Of a stretch of DNA of 64,000 bases, positions 8,112 to 16,805 are shown piece after piece. A program made the position numbers and the translations under genes. Positions within the stretch are counted from its first letter, which is position 1. Every line of letters begins with the position of its first letter. Location: NCBI GenBank assembly GCA_965246905.1, contig CBDFFZ010000029.1, forward strand, positions 38,435 through 102,434, given 5' to 3'. The notes under the pieces were generated by a model. That model worked only from the letters and a program-made list of their open reading frames with translations, ran no database searches and was not told where the DNA came from. The DNA is from UBA1952 sp965246905 (GTDB taxonomy: Bacteria > Bacteroidota > Bacteroidia > Chitinophagales > Chitinophagaceae).

Positions 8112-9110
8112 TTAAAAAAGCCGCAGCTTCGCCAGCCGCTCCATTTCCTTATTGATGATGGTGTTGAGCGCGCTCTGCCTTGCTTCTTTGTTTCGGTAAA
8201 TGAGGCGATGATCCAGCACGGCACGGGTGAGGTCTTTTACATCGTCCTCGATGACGAAGGTGCGGCCTTTGATGAGCGCATAGGCACGCAGGCAGCGGAG
8301 GAAGGCAATGCCGCTGCGGGTAGAGGCACCAAGCGATATATCCGGGTTGCCCCGGGTGGCGCGTACAATATTGCTCACGCTGCGTACGATCTCATCATGC
8401 ACGTGCACCTGCTCTGCCTGGTGCTGTAGATCGAGGATGTCCTGCAGGCTCAGCACCTGCTCGAGTGTGGTGAGGTTGTTGGCGATATCCAGGTATTCGC
8501 GGTAGATGTTGAGCTCGGTTTCCTCATCTACATAGCCGAAGTAGAGCTTGAGGAAAAAGCGATCGAGCTGGGCAGAGGGCAACGGGTAAGTGCCTTCCAT
8601 TTCCACCGGGTTTTGCGTGGCTATGGTGAAGAACATCTTCTCCAGCAGCAGTGTAGCATCGCCGCTCGTTATCTGGTGCTCGGCCATGGCCTCGAGGAGG
8701 GCGCTCTGTACTTTGGGAGAGGCGCGGTTGATCTCATCGGCCAGCAATACATTGCAGAAGAGCGGGCCTTTCTTGAATACAAACTCCCGCGTTCGGTCGT
8801 CGAAAATGTGGGAGCCTATGAGGTCCATCGGCAGCAGATCGGGGGTGAACTGTATGCGCTTGAAGATTACGGTATCGGCCCCGCGCTCACCGGCTATACA
8901 TTGCGCCAGTGTGCGCGCCAGTACGGTTTTCCCTGTACCGGGATTATCCTCCATGAGTATGTGGCCGCCGGCTAGCAGCGCGGTGATCACAAGTTCTATC
9001 TGCGGCCTTTTCCCGCGGATCACCCGTTCCATTTGTGTAATCAGCTTTTGCACCTGTGCTGTTGCATCCACGCTTACGGGCGGGGTTTGGGTTATTTGTT
9101 CCTGTTCCAT
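8112..9110 (-). CDS. MoxR-family AAA+ ATPase
   Basis: 332 residues. Walker A is at 58-62 (GTGKT), Walker B at 123-126 (LADE) in VLLADEINRASPKVQSALLE, with an AAA_3 core and a C-terminal lid domain. MoxR ATPases act as chaperones for metal loading or assembly of partner complexes, usually with DUF58 and von Willebrand A proteins encoded beside them. No such partner is adjacent: the next gene downstream on this strand is the TPR gene, about 390 bases away. Confidence 0.9.
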   Translation of the reverse strand: MEQEQITQTPPVSVDATAQVQKLITQMERVIRGKRPQIELVITALLAGGHILMEDNPGTGKTVLARTLAQCIAGERGADTVIFKRIQFTPDLLPMDLIGSHIFDDRTREFVFKKGPLFCNVLLADEINRASPKVQSALLEAMAEHQITSGDATLLLEKMFFTIATQNPVEMEGTYPLPSAQLDRFFLKLYFGYVDEETELNIYREYLDIANNLTTLEQVLSLQDILDLQHQAEQVHVHDEIVRSVSNIVRATRGNPDISLGASTRSGIAFLRCLRAYALIKGRTFVIEDDVKDLTRAVLDHRLIYRNKEARQSALNTIINKEMERLAKLRLF

Positions 9111-9198
9111 ATTTGCTTTACAAGTTTACTTAATTATAGCGCGGCGGGCGGGATAAATATTTGTGAAGGTTTGGGCCTCCGGTATGGAAAGCCACCCC

Positions 9199-9206
9199 TA
9201 CCTTTG
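9199..9206 (+). promoter_or_regulatory. -7 box TACCTTTG before the Cys-rich small protein
   Basis: Exact match to the Bacteroidota TAnnTTTG -7 consensus, seven bases before the GTG start at 9213. The transcript would be leaderless or nearly so, and the box decides the start codon because in-frame upstream codons lie before the promoter. Confidence 0.6.
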
Positions 9207-9212
9207 CTTTTC

Positions 9213-9590
9213 GTGAAAGCGGCACTTGCCATACTCTTGTTTATATGCAGCCTTTGCCAATGTATGGTAAAGCTGAGCATCGTTGCCTATTACGAATACA
9301 ACCGGCAATATATTGCAGCCAACCTTTGCGAGAACCGCGATAAGCCGCAGCTAAAATGCTGTGGTAAATGCTACCTCCGCAAGCAGCTTAAAAAAGCTGA
9401 TGACGGTGCTGACAGATCCGGGCCTGCGGGCAAAGGGCAATGGTCGGAGAGCAGCGCTTTCATCCTCCCGGAAATTGTGGTTATGCATCAGCTGCTTTTT
9501 GCTTTTTTTGCCCGGCCTTGCGGCTATTATCAGCAGTCGCTGGTAGTTCATGTCAGCGGGGCGGTTTTCCATCCGCCGCAGGCTGCTTAG
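9213..9590 (+). CDS. Cys-rich small membrane or secreted protein
   Basis: 125 residues from a GTG start. An N-terminal hydrophobic stretch (AALAILLFICSLCQCMV) is followed by YYEYNRQYIAANLCENRD and KCCGKCYLRKQLKK, then a second hydrophobic patch near 90-100. The C.GKCYL.KQL block recurs in small Bacteroidota proteins of unknown function that often sit next to outer-membrane or metal-handling genes. The paired cysteines could bind a metal; this is inference. It is the first gene of a probable operon with the CDVCGC protein at 9678 and two lipoproteins. Confidence 0.6.
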   Translation: MKAALAILLFICSLCQCMVKLSIVAYYEYNRQYIAANLCENRDKPQLKCCGKCYLRKQLKKADDGADRSGPAGKGQWSESSAFILPEIVVMHQLLFAFFARPCGYYQQSLVVHVSGAVFHPPQAA

Positions 9591-9677
9591 CCTTTGCTAA
9601 GGCGGGCCGTGCCGTGCGCAACATTGTGTACGGCGGCCTGCAAGTGTATCTCTATTATTTAATAAACTAACAACCGT

Positions 9678-10574
9678 ATGAAACAACCATTCATCGGACT
9701 GGTGCTGCTTTGTATTACGGCGCTCCCGGCGGCCGCCTGCGATGTATGTGGCTGCTCCGGCAGCAACCAGTACATCGGCATCCTGCCGCAGTTCTACCAT
9801 AATTTTTTCCGGCTGCAATACCAGTACCGTACGTTCAGCAGTAAGCATATTCCCTTCCGCGCCGGCGATGCTGCGGAGCATTCCACCGAGGCATACCAGG
9901 CTTTGCAGCTTTCCGGCAGGTATTATATAAGCCGCCGTTTCCAGCTCTTTGCATTCCTTCCTTACCATTACAACCGCAAGGAGGAAGCAGGTGTGATCAC
10001 GAACAGCAACGGCATCGGCGATGCCACCCTCCTGTTCAATACAGAGGTGTATGGCACTAAAGATGCTGCTGCGCCGCTACAGCAAAAATTGCTTGCGGGA
10101 TGGGGATTAAAGCTGCCTACAGGCCGGCATGATGCACTTGCCGCTACCGGGGCAGATGGCCTGCCTAATATGCAGCCGGGCACTGGCTCCTGGGATTTTC
10201 CGGCCAATATCAACTATACCATCCGCCGGAAAGGCGTTGGAGCAAATGCGGACATCACCTATACACAAACTACTCCAAATCATGAAAGCTATAAGTATGG
10301 AAACCGCCTGAGCGCGGGCCTTACCGGCTTTTATTGGTGGCAGCATGGCAATGTAAAGGTATTGCCGCAGGCGGGCCTTCGCTATAATTATGCCGCTACC
10401 GACTGGGATAATTACCGCAAAGGCTGGATAAATGATGTGAGCGGTGGGCACCAGCTTTTTGCCGCCGCAGGGGCGCAGGCCTATTATAAAGCATGGGGCG
10501 CACAACTGATGTATTACCAGCCGCTGGAGCAGCGCTATGCAGGCGGGCTTGTTACAGCAGGCGGGCAAAACTGA
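9678..10574 (+). CDS. CDVCGC-type outer-membrane barrel-like protein
   Basis: 298 residues with a signal peptide (about 1-20) whose cleavage site is followed at once by CDVCGCSGSNQYIGILPQ. The rest alternates aromatic and polar residues in strand-like segments (FFRLQYQYRTF, YYISRRFQLFAFLPYHYNR, WGLKLPTGRHD), resembling the MetA-pathway/transporter-type outer-membrane barrels. The N-terminal cysteine cluster would sit in the periplasm and could bind a metal or cofactor. It follows the Cys-rich protein by 87 bases and precedes a lipoprotein by 43. The substrate is unknown. Confidence 0.6.
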   Translation: MKQPFIGLVLLCITALPAAACDVCGCSGSNQYIGILPQFYHNFFRLQYQYRTFSSKHIPFRAGDAAEHSTEAYQALQLSGRYYISRRFQLFAFLPYHYNRKEEAGVITNSNGIGDATLLFNTEVYGTKDAAAPLQQKLLAGWGLKLPTGRHDALAATGADGLPNMQPGTGSWDFPANINYTIRRKGVGANADITYTQTTPNHESYKYGNRLSAGLTGFYWWQHGNVKVLPQAGLRYNYAATDWDNYRKGWINDVSGGHQLFAAAGAQAYYKAWGAQLMYYQPLEQRYAGGLVTAGGQN

Positions 10575-10617
10575 AGCGGCTTTCTTTTTTCTATTTTAAA
10601 AATGATGATCTATCTAA

Positions 10618-11022
10618 ATGAAACACCATAAGTATCCCATAGTCTTCCTGGGTTCGCTGCTCTTTATAGCCGCATCCTGCAAAAAAACGGATGGCGATGA
10701 TCCGGATGCCGGGCAGGTTGAGATCCTGCGCACTGCGCCAATGGCTGCGCAGGTTTATCATCGCGGCGATACAGTGAAGATGAATGCCATCATTACTGCG
10801 CCGTTCGAATTGCACGGATATGAGCTTACCATTATTAATGAAAACACCGGAACTGTCGTTTATGATGAGGATGAGCATATACACGACGATCATTTTACGC
10901 TGGCATCGGCTTGGGCGGATACCCTGGTTGCTGCCACGCCGCTCAAAGTGCTGCTCACCGTGGAGCTGGACCACAACGGCCATTCCAAAAGCGACAGCGT
11001 AATGGTACAAAGCCAACCTTAA
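10618..11022 (+). CDS. Lipoprotein with His/Asp-rich segment
   Basis: 134 residues. The signal sequence ends in a lipobox (IAASC, lipid Cys near residue 20). The rest is a small beta-type domain; a segment EDEHIHDDHF near residues 84-93 is rich in His and Asp and could bind a divalent metal. It resembles short DUF4625-type lipoproteins, though this is a weak match. Position in the 9213-11468 cluster suggests a shared task with the CDVCGC protein. Confidence 0.5.
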   Translation: MKHHKYPIVFLGSLLFIAASCKKTDGDDPDAGQVEILRTAPMAAQVYHRGDTVKMNAIITAPFELHGYELTIINENTGTVVYDEDEHIHDDHFTLASAWADTLVAATPLKVLLTVELDHNGHSKSDSVMVQSQP

Positions 11023-11069
11023 TTTTCTTTTTAAAGTCTTTATTCAAGTAATCCATTCAAAAAAATTTT

Positions 11070-11468
11070 ATGAAATACAAGCACATTGCGCTGCTTAGCG
11101 CGTTTTTTATTTTATTTACTATGGCAGCCTGCCATAAAAACGACGATGGCCCGGTTGGCGGTAAAGGCGGCAATGCTACGCTGCGGGTCAATACCTTTCA
11201 TCATGATAAGCGTATCGACAGTATTACCGTATTTATAAAATACAATACCCTGGATGCCCCCGGGAACAGCATCTATGATGATTCTGCCAGGGTAGTGAAA
11301 GCCCCAACCGATACGGTTGCTGTTTTTTCAGGACTTAAGACAGGAAATTATTATCTCTACGGTTACGGCTGGGATCCACGGATCAACTCAATTGTAAAAG
11401 GCGGGCTGCCTTATGTGATCACTTCTGAAACTTCGCAGATCATTACGCTCCCTGTTTCGGAAGATTAG
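11070..11468 (+). CDS. Small lipoprotein
   Basis: 132 residues. Signal sequence with lipobox (MAAC, lipid Cys near 21), then a glycine-rich linker and a domain with DTVAVFSGLKTGNYYLYGYGWD, a pattern of small Ig-like or carboxypeptidase-regulatory-like beta domains. The function is not recognised. It is the last gene of the cluster; a long hairpin terminator follows at 11521. Confidence 0.55.
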   Translation: MKYKHIALLSAFFILFTMAACHKNDDGPVGGKGGNATLRVNTFHHDKRIDSITVFIKYNTLDAPGNSIYDDSARVVKAPTDTVAVFSGLKTGNYYLYGYGWDPRINSIVKGGLPYVITSETSQIITLPVSED

Positions 11469-11520
11469 CCAAAAATGCGGATATATCACTAAGGTTAACG
11501 CTGGAGGGTATGTTTGTAAA

Positions 11521-11563
11521 GCAGAATAGACATCAACGGTTCTGTTGGTGTCTATTCTGCTTT
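11521..11563 (+). terminator. Terminator after the 9.2-11.5 kb cluster
   Basis: A 17-bp stem (11521-11537 with 11544-11560, one G-T pair), a six-base loop and a short T run. It lies between convergent genes and closes the plus-strand cluster. Confidence 0.8.
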
Positions 11564-11602
11564 AATAATGATTACTATACCCTAGTAAATTTCCGCAAGC
11601 CT

Positions 11603-12382
11603 TTAAAGCAGTATGAATTTATCGCCATCTTTCAGGAAAGGAAGTTTTTCGCGGGCTTCTGTGAGCATGTCCTTATCTAAAGTAATGGTATATACTCCGG
11701 CCTCTGCTCCCGGCGCCAGCATTGGCTCGCCCAGCGGACCGCTTACGGCACTATCGCCGCTATAGGTAAGACCTGTACCGTCTGTGCCAATACGGTTTAC
11801 GCCAATTACATAGGCCTGGTTTTCTATAGCGCGGGCCTGTAACAAGACCTTCCAGGCGTGGCCCCGGCGCTCCGGCCAGTTGGCTACGTAAAGCAGCACA
11901 TCATACTCCGCCTGCACATTGCGCGCCCATACCGGGAACCGGAGATCGTAGCAAATGAACGGGCATATCTTCCAGCCTTTTACCTGCACAATCAGTTTCT
12001 TTTCGCCTGCGGCGTAATGCTTGTCTTCATCGCCATACCCGAAAAGGTGGCGCTTATCATAGTGATAATGGGTGCCATCAGGCTGCATCCAGATAAAGCG
12101 GTTGTAATAGTTTCCTTCTTCCTCGATAATTATGCTCCCGGCAAGAATAATATGGTATTTTGCAGCCATATCCATCATCCATTGCACGGTTGCACCATCC
12201 ATACGCTCGGCAAGCCTTTCAGGCGCCATAGAAAATCCGGTGGAAAACATTTCCGGCAGGAGCACGATTTCTTTTTTACCTTCAATTTTTTCTATAAGAT
12301 GTTTGTAATGAGCAAGGTTAGCTGCATTATCTTCCCAGAAAATATCGGTTTGGATTAAGGAAAATGTAAGTGACTGAGCCAT
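11603..12382 (-). CDS. Omega-amidase YafV-type nitrilase-superfamily hydrolase
   Basis: 259 residues from the ATG at 12382 (MAQSLTFSLIQTDIFWED). The Glu-Lys-Cys triad of the nitrilase superfamily is visible as E44 (LLPEMFSTG), K110 (DKRHLF) and C144 (PFICYDLRFPVW). This arrangement matches the omega-amidase/YafV group, which hydrolyses 2-oxoglutaramate or 2-oxosuccinamate and so clears side products of glutamine transamination. A longer frame to 12571 overlaps the divergent gene and lacks family similarity. Confidence 0.85.
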   Translation of the reverse strand: MAQSLTFSLIQTDIFWEDNAANLAHYKHLIEKIEGKKEIVLLPEMFSTGFSMAPERLAERMDGATVQWMMDMAAKYHIILAGSIIIEEEGNYYNRFIWMQPDGTHYHYDKRHLFGYGDEDKHYAAGEKKLIVQVKGWKICPFICYDLRFPVWARNVQAEYDVLLYVANWPERRGHAWKVLLQARAIENQAYVIGVNRIGTDGTGLTYSGDSAVSGPLGEPMLAPGAEAGVYTITLDKDMLTEAREKLPFLKDGDKFILL

Positions 12383-12449
12383 CAGAGCTGTGTTGAATGT
12401 GTTTGGTGGAATAATGATAGTATTACTAAAACTCTTTATTAAAAGGAAT

Positions 12450-13178
12450 ATGCGCGTAAAATTTTTCATCCCGGCCTTAGTGGTCCTGGTATCCGGGGCA
12501 TTCGGCGAAGCCAAAAGTAAATCAATTGACCTGACCGGCAATTGGAAAGAAACCAAAAGATATACGGCCACAAAGGATCAGGTGAGCTACACAGATACCC
12601 TGCGTATCGACTTCCTGATTGGCAACGAGTATGTATGGCAGCGGGATATGGGCTTTATGAACCGCGGCACTTATAAGGTAACTGCCGGGTCTCTGGATTT
12701 TGGTACCCGCCTTTTTACGGTTGATAAAATGACGAACGACCGGATGACACTGCGCAACGACGCAGGCATTTACGAATTCAGCCGTTATAATAAAAATACC
12801 GGCGAGGACAACAGCAAGGCAGGCAGCGCCACACGCGCCAATAACGCGGATGCCCCCGGCGGGCAGGTGAAAAAGGAAAATCTTGCAGGTAAATGGGAGG
12901 TTTATAAGCGCACCAGCGCCATACAGCAAACCAAAATCGATTATAACCGTATCCTGAAATCCATAACTATCTCCATTGCAGGCGGTAAGGTGCAGGGTAC
13001 CGCAAACGCAGCACAAATGTCGCCCGGTAATGATACGTGGACGATTGAGCGGTACGATGGCGGCACCCTGTATTGCACTGGCCCGGATAAGCGCAGCTTT
13101 AAGGTGCTGCAGGCTTCTGCACGGGAGCTGGTGCTTCAGGAAGGCGATATGACTTATTTCTTCAAAATATTCCAGTAA
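12450..13178 (+). CDS. Two-domain lipocalin-like secreted protein
   Basis: 242 residues from the ATG at 12450, which opens a signal peptide (FFIPALVVLVSGAFGEA). Two similar domains each begin with a lipocalin-like GxW: LTGNWKETKRY near 27 and LAGKWEVYKRT near 148, and each continues as a short beta barrel pattern. The linker between them is Asn/Gly/Ala-rich. Bacteroidota lipocalin-like proteins of this kind have no settled ligand. It is divergent from the amidase gene and convergent with the glycosyltransferase. Confidence 0.6.
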   Translation: MRVKFFIPALVVLVSGAFGEAKSKSIDLTGNWKETKRYTATKDQVSYTDTLRIDFLIGNEYVWQRDMGFMNRGTYKVTAGSLDFGTRLFTVDKMTNDRMTLRNDAGIYEFSRYNKNTGEDNSKAGSATRANNADAPGGQVKKENLAGKWEVYKRTSAIQQTKIDYNRILKSITISIAGGKVQGTANAAQMSPGNDTWTIERYDGGTLYCTGPDKRSFKVLQASARELVLQEGDMTYFFKIFQ

Positions 13179-13190
13179 GCAGTCTCTCCT

Positions 13191-14846
13191 TTACTGCATC
13201 TGCAAAAGGTAGTATGGCCGCGTAGCTGCATTGCGTGTTTTAGCATTCAGAAATCCGGGCGTGAGCTCGCTTACTTTAAACAGCCTTCCCGTTTTGATCA
13301 TTTTATACGGGCGGGCTGTTTTATTTAACTGCGCCAATCCTTCTTCCATAGTAAGGAGGTAGCTTCCGGCATATAGTGCAGGCTGTGTGCTGTCCGGTAT
13401 CCGCTGCATATTGGCCCGCGCATAGAAATCCAGTGCATCGAGTGGGTCATGCATCTGCCAGATGAAAAAACGGCTGGCAGGGATATGGTTGTTGCGTACA
13501 TAGCGCCCAAGCTGCGAGCCTGCCTGCCAGCCAAGCAACTGGTAGTAAAAATGATTTGTAAGAAAGGCATTGACGAGGATAATAGCCACTGCGCTCGTCC
13601 ACATAAGCTTTGCCTTTAAACATTTATGCCATACAACAGCCATCCAAATACCCACAGCCACTACCCACAGCGCAATGCCCGGCCAGCCCGCAGGGAATAC
13701 AATGGTAAGAATAAGCAGCACACCAATAAGCAGGAGCGCGCCTATCACGGTCTGGATGCCGCTAAATACCCTGCATAACCGGCTGTATTTACCGCTTTCA
13801 AAGAAATCGCGCAGGAGCTTTGCCACCATAATGGCCGCAAGCGGGAAGGCCACAAAAATATAATGCGGGAGCTGGTAATGCGAAGAGCTAAGCGCAAGGT
13901 AGCTAAGGATAAAGCCGCCGGTTGAAACCCATTCGGCAGAAGCCGGAACCCGGAATTTCTGCTGCACCAGCTCCCGGACATTTACTACCAAAGCCGTAAG
14001 AAACAGGAGCATCCATGGGAGAAATGCCCACAGCATGCTCACGAGCAGGAAGGAGCGGTCGGCACCGTTATCCCACGAGCTCTCGCCCGTAATGCGCCCG
14101 AAGCTTTGCACCCAGAAAAAGAAGCGAAGTCCGGATACGCCCTGCTGCCCGTCAATCCATTTTTCAGGATGCAGATCAAATTGCTGGTAGAGGCCGATGC
14201 ACATAGGCAGCAGCAGGATCAGGATAATCAGCAGATCCAGCAAGTGCCGGGGGTTGAACAGGGCTTTCCAGTTACGCTTCCCCACCCAATCTGCCCCAAA
14301 AGCAAATACCGGTACGAAGAGGGCAATCGGCCCCTTTGTCATCAGCCCACATGCAAGTGCCACACAGCCTCCGAGCGCAAAGTACCATCGTCGCTGCACC
14401 TCACATTCCTTGATGCACCACATACCTGTAGCCACACATGCCATAAGGATGGTGTCCGTACGCACATCATTCGTCATTAAAAAAAGCCCCTGGCATACGC
14501 CCAGCACCAGCGCGGCGATCCTTCCGGTAGCTTCGTTGTACAATAATTTTGTGAGCCGGTAAGTGCTGTAAAGCGCCAGCAAAGCAAAAAGTATAGAAGG
14601 GAACCGGTAGCCGAAATTATTGGCACCAAACGCGCGCATGCTTAAGGAGCTTACCCAGAAAAGCACAGGAGGCTTATCGAGGTAATCGTGCCCGTGATCG
14701 TATAGCTGCAGGAGATCTTTGCTGTGCATCATCTCCCGGCTCATCTCGGCATATTGCGCTGCATCGATATCCATTATATCAACTCTTGCGGCCGTAAAAT
14801 AGAGCGCAGTGAGCAGGACGAATATCCAGAAAGGTATTTTAGGCAA
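13191..14846 (-). CDS. GT39/ArnT-type membrane glycosyltransferase
   Basis: About 551 residues with some ten or more membrane segments. The first periplasmic loop carries DIDAAQYAEMSREMM and YLDKPPVLFWVSSLSMRAFG, as in dolichyl-phosphate-mannose and ArnT-type transferases that move a sugar from a polyprenyl phosphate donor to a lipid or protein acceptor. The open frame reaches 14921, but a TAGCTTTG promoter box lies at 14917-14910, so the start should be downstream. The only in-frame candidate before the first membrane helix is TTG at 14846. The substrate is not predictable. Confidence 0.75.
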   Translation of the reverse strand: MPKIPFWIFVLLTALYFTAARVDIMDIDAAQYAEMSREMMHSKDLLQLYDHGHDYLDKPPVLFWVSSLSMRAFGANNFGYRFPSILFALLALYSTYRLTKLLYNEATGRIAALVLGVCQGLFLMTNDVRTDTILMACVATGMWCIKECEVQRRWYFALGGCVALACGLMTKGPIALFVPVFAFGADWVGKRNWKALFNPRHLLDLLIILILLLPMCIGLYQQFDLHPEKWIDGQQGVSGLRFFFWVQSFGRITGESSWDNGADRSFLLVSMLWAFLPWMLLFLTALVVNVRELVQQKFRVPASAEWVSTGGFILSYLALSSSHYQLPHYIFVAFPLAAIMVAKLLRDFFESGKYSRLCRVFSGIQTVIGALLLIGVLLILTIVFPAGWPGIALWVVAVGIWMAVVWHKCLKAKLMWTSAVAIILVNAFLTNHFYYQLLGWQAGSQLGRYVRNNHIPASRFFIWQMHDPLDALDFYARANMQRIPDSTQPALYAGSYLLTMEEGLAQLNKTARPYKMIKTGRLFKVSELTPGFLNAKTRNAATRPYYLLQMQ

Positions 14847-14909
14847 GTAAAGATGATTGAATAAAAGGGAGCATAATATCCGGCCACCCGGGCCGCCGGA
14901 AATCGGATG

Positions 14910-14917
14910 CAAAGCTA
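14910..14917 (-). promoter_or_regulatory. -7 box TAGCTTTG of the GT39 gene
   Basis: Match to TAnnTTTG on the minus strand. It lies inside the longest reading frame of the downstream gene and so argues for the TTG start at 14846 rather than an upstream start. Confidence 0.5.
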
Positions 14918-14956
14918 TCAAAGCCTTGTTAGGGCGGCAAACCTTTAGGGCATTAA

Positions 14957-14987
14957 AAAAATCCCGGCCTTTCGGTCCGGGATTTTC
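14957..14987 (-). terminator. Terminator of the ArsR-type gene
   Basis: A 10-bp stem (14958-14967 with 14977-14986) with T runs on both sides, placed 21 bases after the minus-strand stop at 15008. Confidence 0.85.
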
Positions 14988-15007
14988 TTACAAAAAGCAG
15001 AAGTTTG

Positions 15008-15475
15008 TTAAGCTGCTGTTTCTTCCTTTACTTCTTCTGCAACCGGGGCCGGAGCTGGTTTTTCAGCTTTTGGTTCAGCAGCTTCAGCAGTTTTGTAGCG
15101 GCGCGTGCTCTTGGTTTCTACATCGCTGTTTACGAGCTCCTGTACAAAATGCGCAATGTTTGCAATACGCGCATGGTTGAGCGCATAATGAATAAATTTG
15201 CCATCGCGCTCAGTGATTACGATGTTGGCACGGCGCAAAATTGCAAGATGCTGGGAAGCAACACTTTGCTCTAAACGGAGCTTTACATAAATGTCGGTAA
15301 CATTCATGCGCTTGTTTTCTTCAAGCAGCTTTACGATTTGCTGGCGCAGCTTGTGGTTGATTGCGCGCAGCGTCATAGCAGCAGTTTTTACGGCTACATA
15401 ATCCAGCTTAATCTGATCTTCTGCAGTTTCGTCTTTGCGGATCACTAAAGTGTTCCCGTTCATTGTTGTTTCCAT
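15008..15475 (-). CDS. ArsR-type winged-helix regulator with charged tail
   Basis: 155 residues. The ArsR/SmtB-type winged helix spans about 30-115: LRAINHKLRQQIVKLL, then VTDIYVKLRLEQSVASQHLAILRRAN (recognition helix) and the wing VITERDGKFIHYALN. The metal-binding cysteines of classic ArsR are absent. The C-terminal 35 residues are Ala/Glu/Pro/Lys-rich and low in complexity. A long AT-rich leader (15476-15670) precedes it. The inducer is unknown. Confidence 0.8.
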   Translation of the reverse strand: METTMNGNTLVIRKDETAEDQIKLDYVAVKTAAMTLRAINHKLRQQIVKLLEENKRMNVTDIYVKLRLEQSVASQHLAILRRANIVITERDGKFIHYALNHARIANIAHFVQELVNSDVETKSTRRYKTAEAAEPKAEKPAPAPVAEEVKEETAA

Positions 15476-15677
15476 GAATACTATTTAATTAAAAAAAATT
15501 GGGGTGAAAAAAAACTATTAATAAAAAATTATTAAAAACACAAACTGTAATTAATATGTGTTTTGAGATGGCAAATATACGATATAATTATTCAGTAACA
15601 AACTCATATTGGCAAAATGCCTTAATTCAACGTTAAAACCTTATTAAAATAGGAGTAATTTCTTAAATTAAGTATGC

Positions 15678-16340
15678 TTATTCTGTCTTTTTATGAATAA
15701 ACACCTGTTTCAAATACATGGGTTCCGCGCTTTCAACGTTTTGAAAAACTCTTTTATTGTATTGCATCATTGCGGCAGCCGCCCATAATTTTTCATCGAT
15801 ATCCATCTTTTTAAGATATTCATGATTTTCATTTAGTTCAGCTATTAAATCATCTTCCGCAATACCTGCTATAGCGATTTTTTTATCATTTTTAAGCACT
15901 TGCATTACATCTGCCCGATATGAATGCTGTGGCTCAATGATCGCATTGCCATCCCCATCATAGAGCGCCATAAAATACTCGCCGGCACGTGCAGGCAGCA
16001 GTACTAAAAGTGTGCTTCCCTTTTTGTTATCCGCAAGCAATTCCAGCTTGTTGTGCGTAATCAACGGTTTATCAAGTGCATAGCACAAGCCCTTTGCGGT
16101 TGCCATACCTATACGCAGGCCAGTATAGGAGCCGGGGCCGCTGCATACTGCAATCGCACCTACTTCATCCAGCACTATGCCTGCTTCGTCTAATACCTCG
16201 CCGATCATGCCATTAATGGTTCCTGCATGTTCCCGTTCCTCCATGCTTCTGCGCACAGCTATAATCTGTCCGCCAGCCGCCAGTAATGCCGTCCCGCTTA
16301 TGCCGGAAGTATCAATATGTAATATGTAAGGAATAGCCAT
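15678..16340 (-). CDS. tsaB: tRNA threonylcarbamoyladenosine biosynthesis protein TsaB
   Basis: 220 residues. The ASKHA-type N-terminus (YILHIDTSGISGTALL), the block AVCSGPGSYTGLRIGMATAKGLCYALDKP and the length match TsaB. It pairs with TsaD and TsaE in making t6A37 of ANN-decoding tRNAs; those partners are not in the window. A TACATTTG box lies at 16356-16349, nine bases before the start codon. Confidence 0.92.
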   Translation of the reverse strand: MAIPYILHIDTSGISGTALLAAGGQIIAVRRSMEEREHAGTINGMIGEVLDEAGIVLDEVGAIAVCSGPGSYTGLRIGMATAKGLCYALDKPLITHNKLELLADNKKGSTLLVLLPARAGEYFMALYDGDGNAIIEPQHSYRADVMQVLKNDKKIAIAGIAEDDLIAELNENHEYLKKMDIDEKLWAAAAMMQYNKRVFQNVESAEPMYLKQVFIHKKTE

Positions 16341-16348
16341 TGGCGGCG

Positions 16349-16356
16349 CAAATGTA
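16349..16356 (-). promoter_or_regulatory. -7 box TACATTTG of tsaB
   Basis: TAnnTTTG match on the minus strand, nine bases before the ATG at 16340, giving a very short leader. Confidence 0.55.
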
Positions 16357-16382
16357 CAGTAACCCTTATATTTACCAGCCTT

Positions 16383-16763
16383 ATGGAAAAAAAAATCATC
16401 AAAACAAGTGGTGCACCGGCCCCGATTGGTCCTTACAATCAGGCTGTTAAGGCCGGAAACTTGCTCTTTATCTCAGGCCAGATAGCGCTTAATGCAGCGG
16501 ACGGCACCCTTTATCAGGACGATATAAAGATTGAAACCGCTAAAGTAATGGACAACCTGAAAGCGATTCTTGAAGCGGCAGGCTTGAGCTTTACCAATGT
16601 GGTTAAAACCTCTATCTTCCTCATGGATATGGGCCAGTTTAGCGCCGTAAATGAAGTGTATGCCACTTATTTCAGCGATAATTTTCCCGCTCGCGAAACC
16701 GTGCAGGTGGCCGGTCTGCCACGGGGTGTAAATGTGGAGATCTCTATGGTTGCGGCCGATTAA
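16383..16763 (+). CDS. ridA: RidA family reactive imine/enamine deaminase
   Basis: 126 residues, full length. The RidA signature is seen in APAPIGPYNQAVKAGNLLFISGQ and in FPARETVQVAGLPRGVNVEI, where R104 is the catalytic arginine equivalent. RidA hydrolyses 2-aminoacrylate and related enamines released by PLP enzymes. It is divergent from tsaB with only 42 bases between the coding regions. Confidence 0.92.
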   Translation: MEKKIIKTSGAPAPIGPYNQAVKAGNLLFISGQIALNAADGTLYQDDIKIETAKVMDNLKAILEAAGLSFTNVVKTSIFLMDMGQFSAVNEVYATYFSDNFPARETVQVAGLPRGVNVEISMVAAD

Positions 16764-16805
16764 AGCTGCGACCGCACCAAAATGAATTTCCTGTAATTTT
16801 ATCCT

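Noticed and set aside
11603..12571. Longer start for the YafV-type amidase
   Set aside because: The first 63 residues have no family similarity and overlap the divergent gene; the ATG at 12382 begins exactly where the family does.
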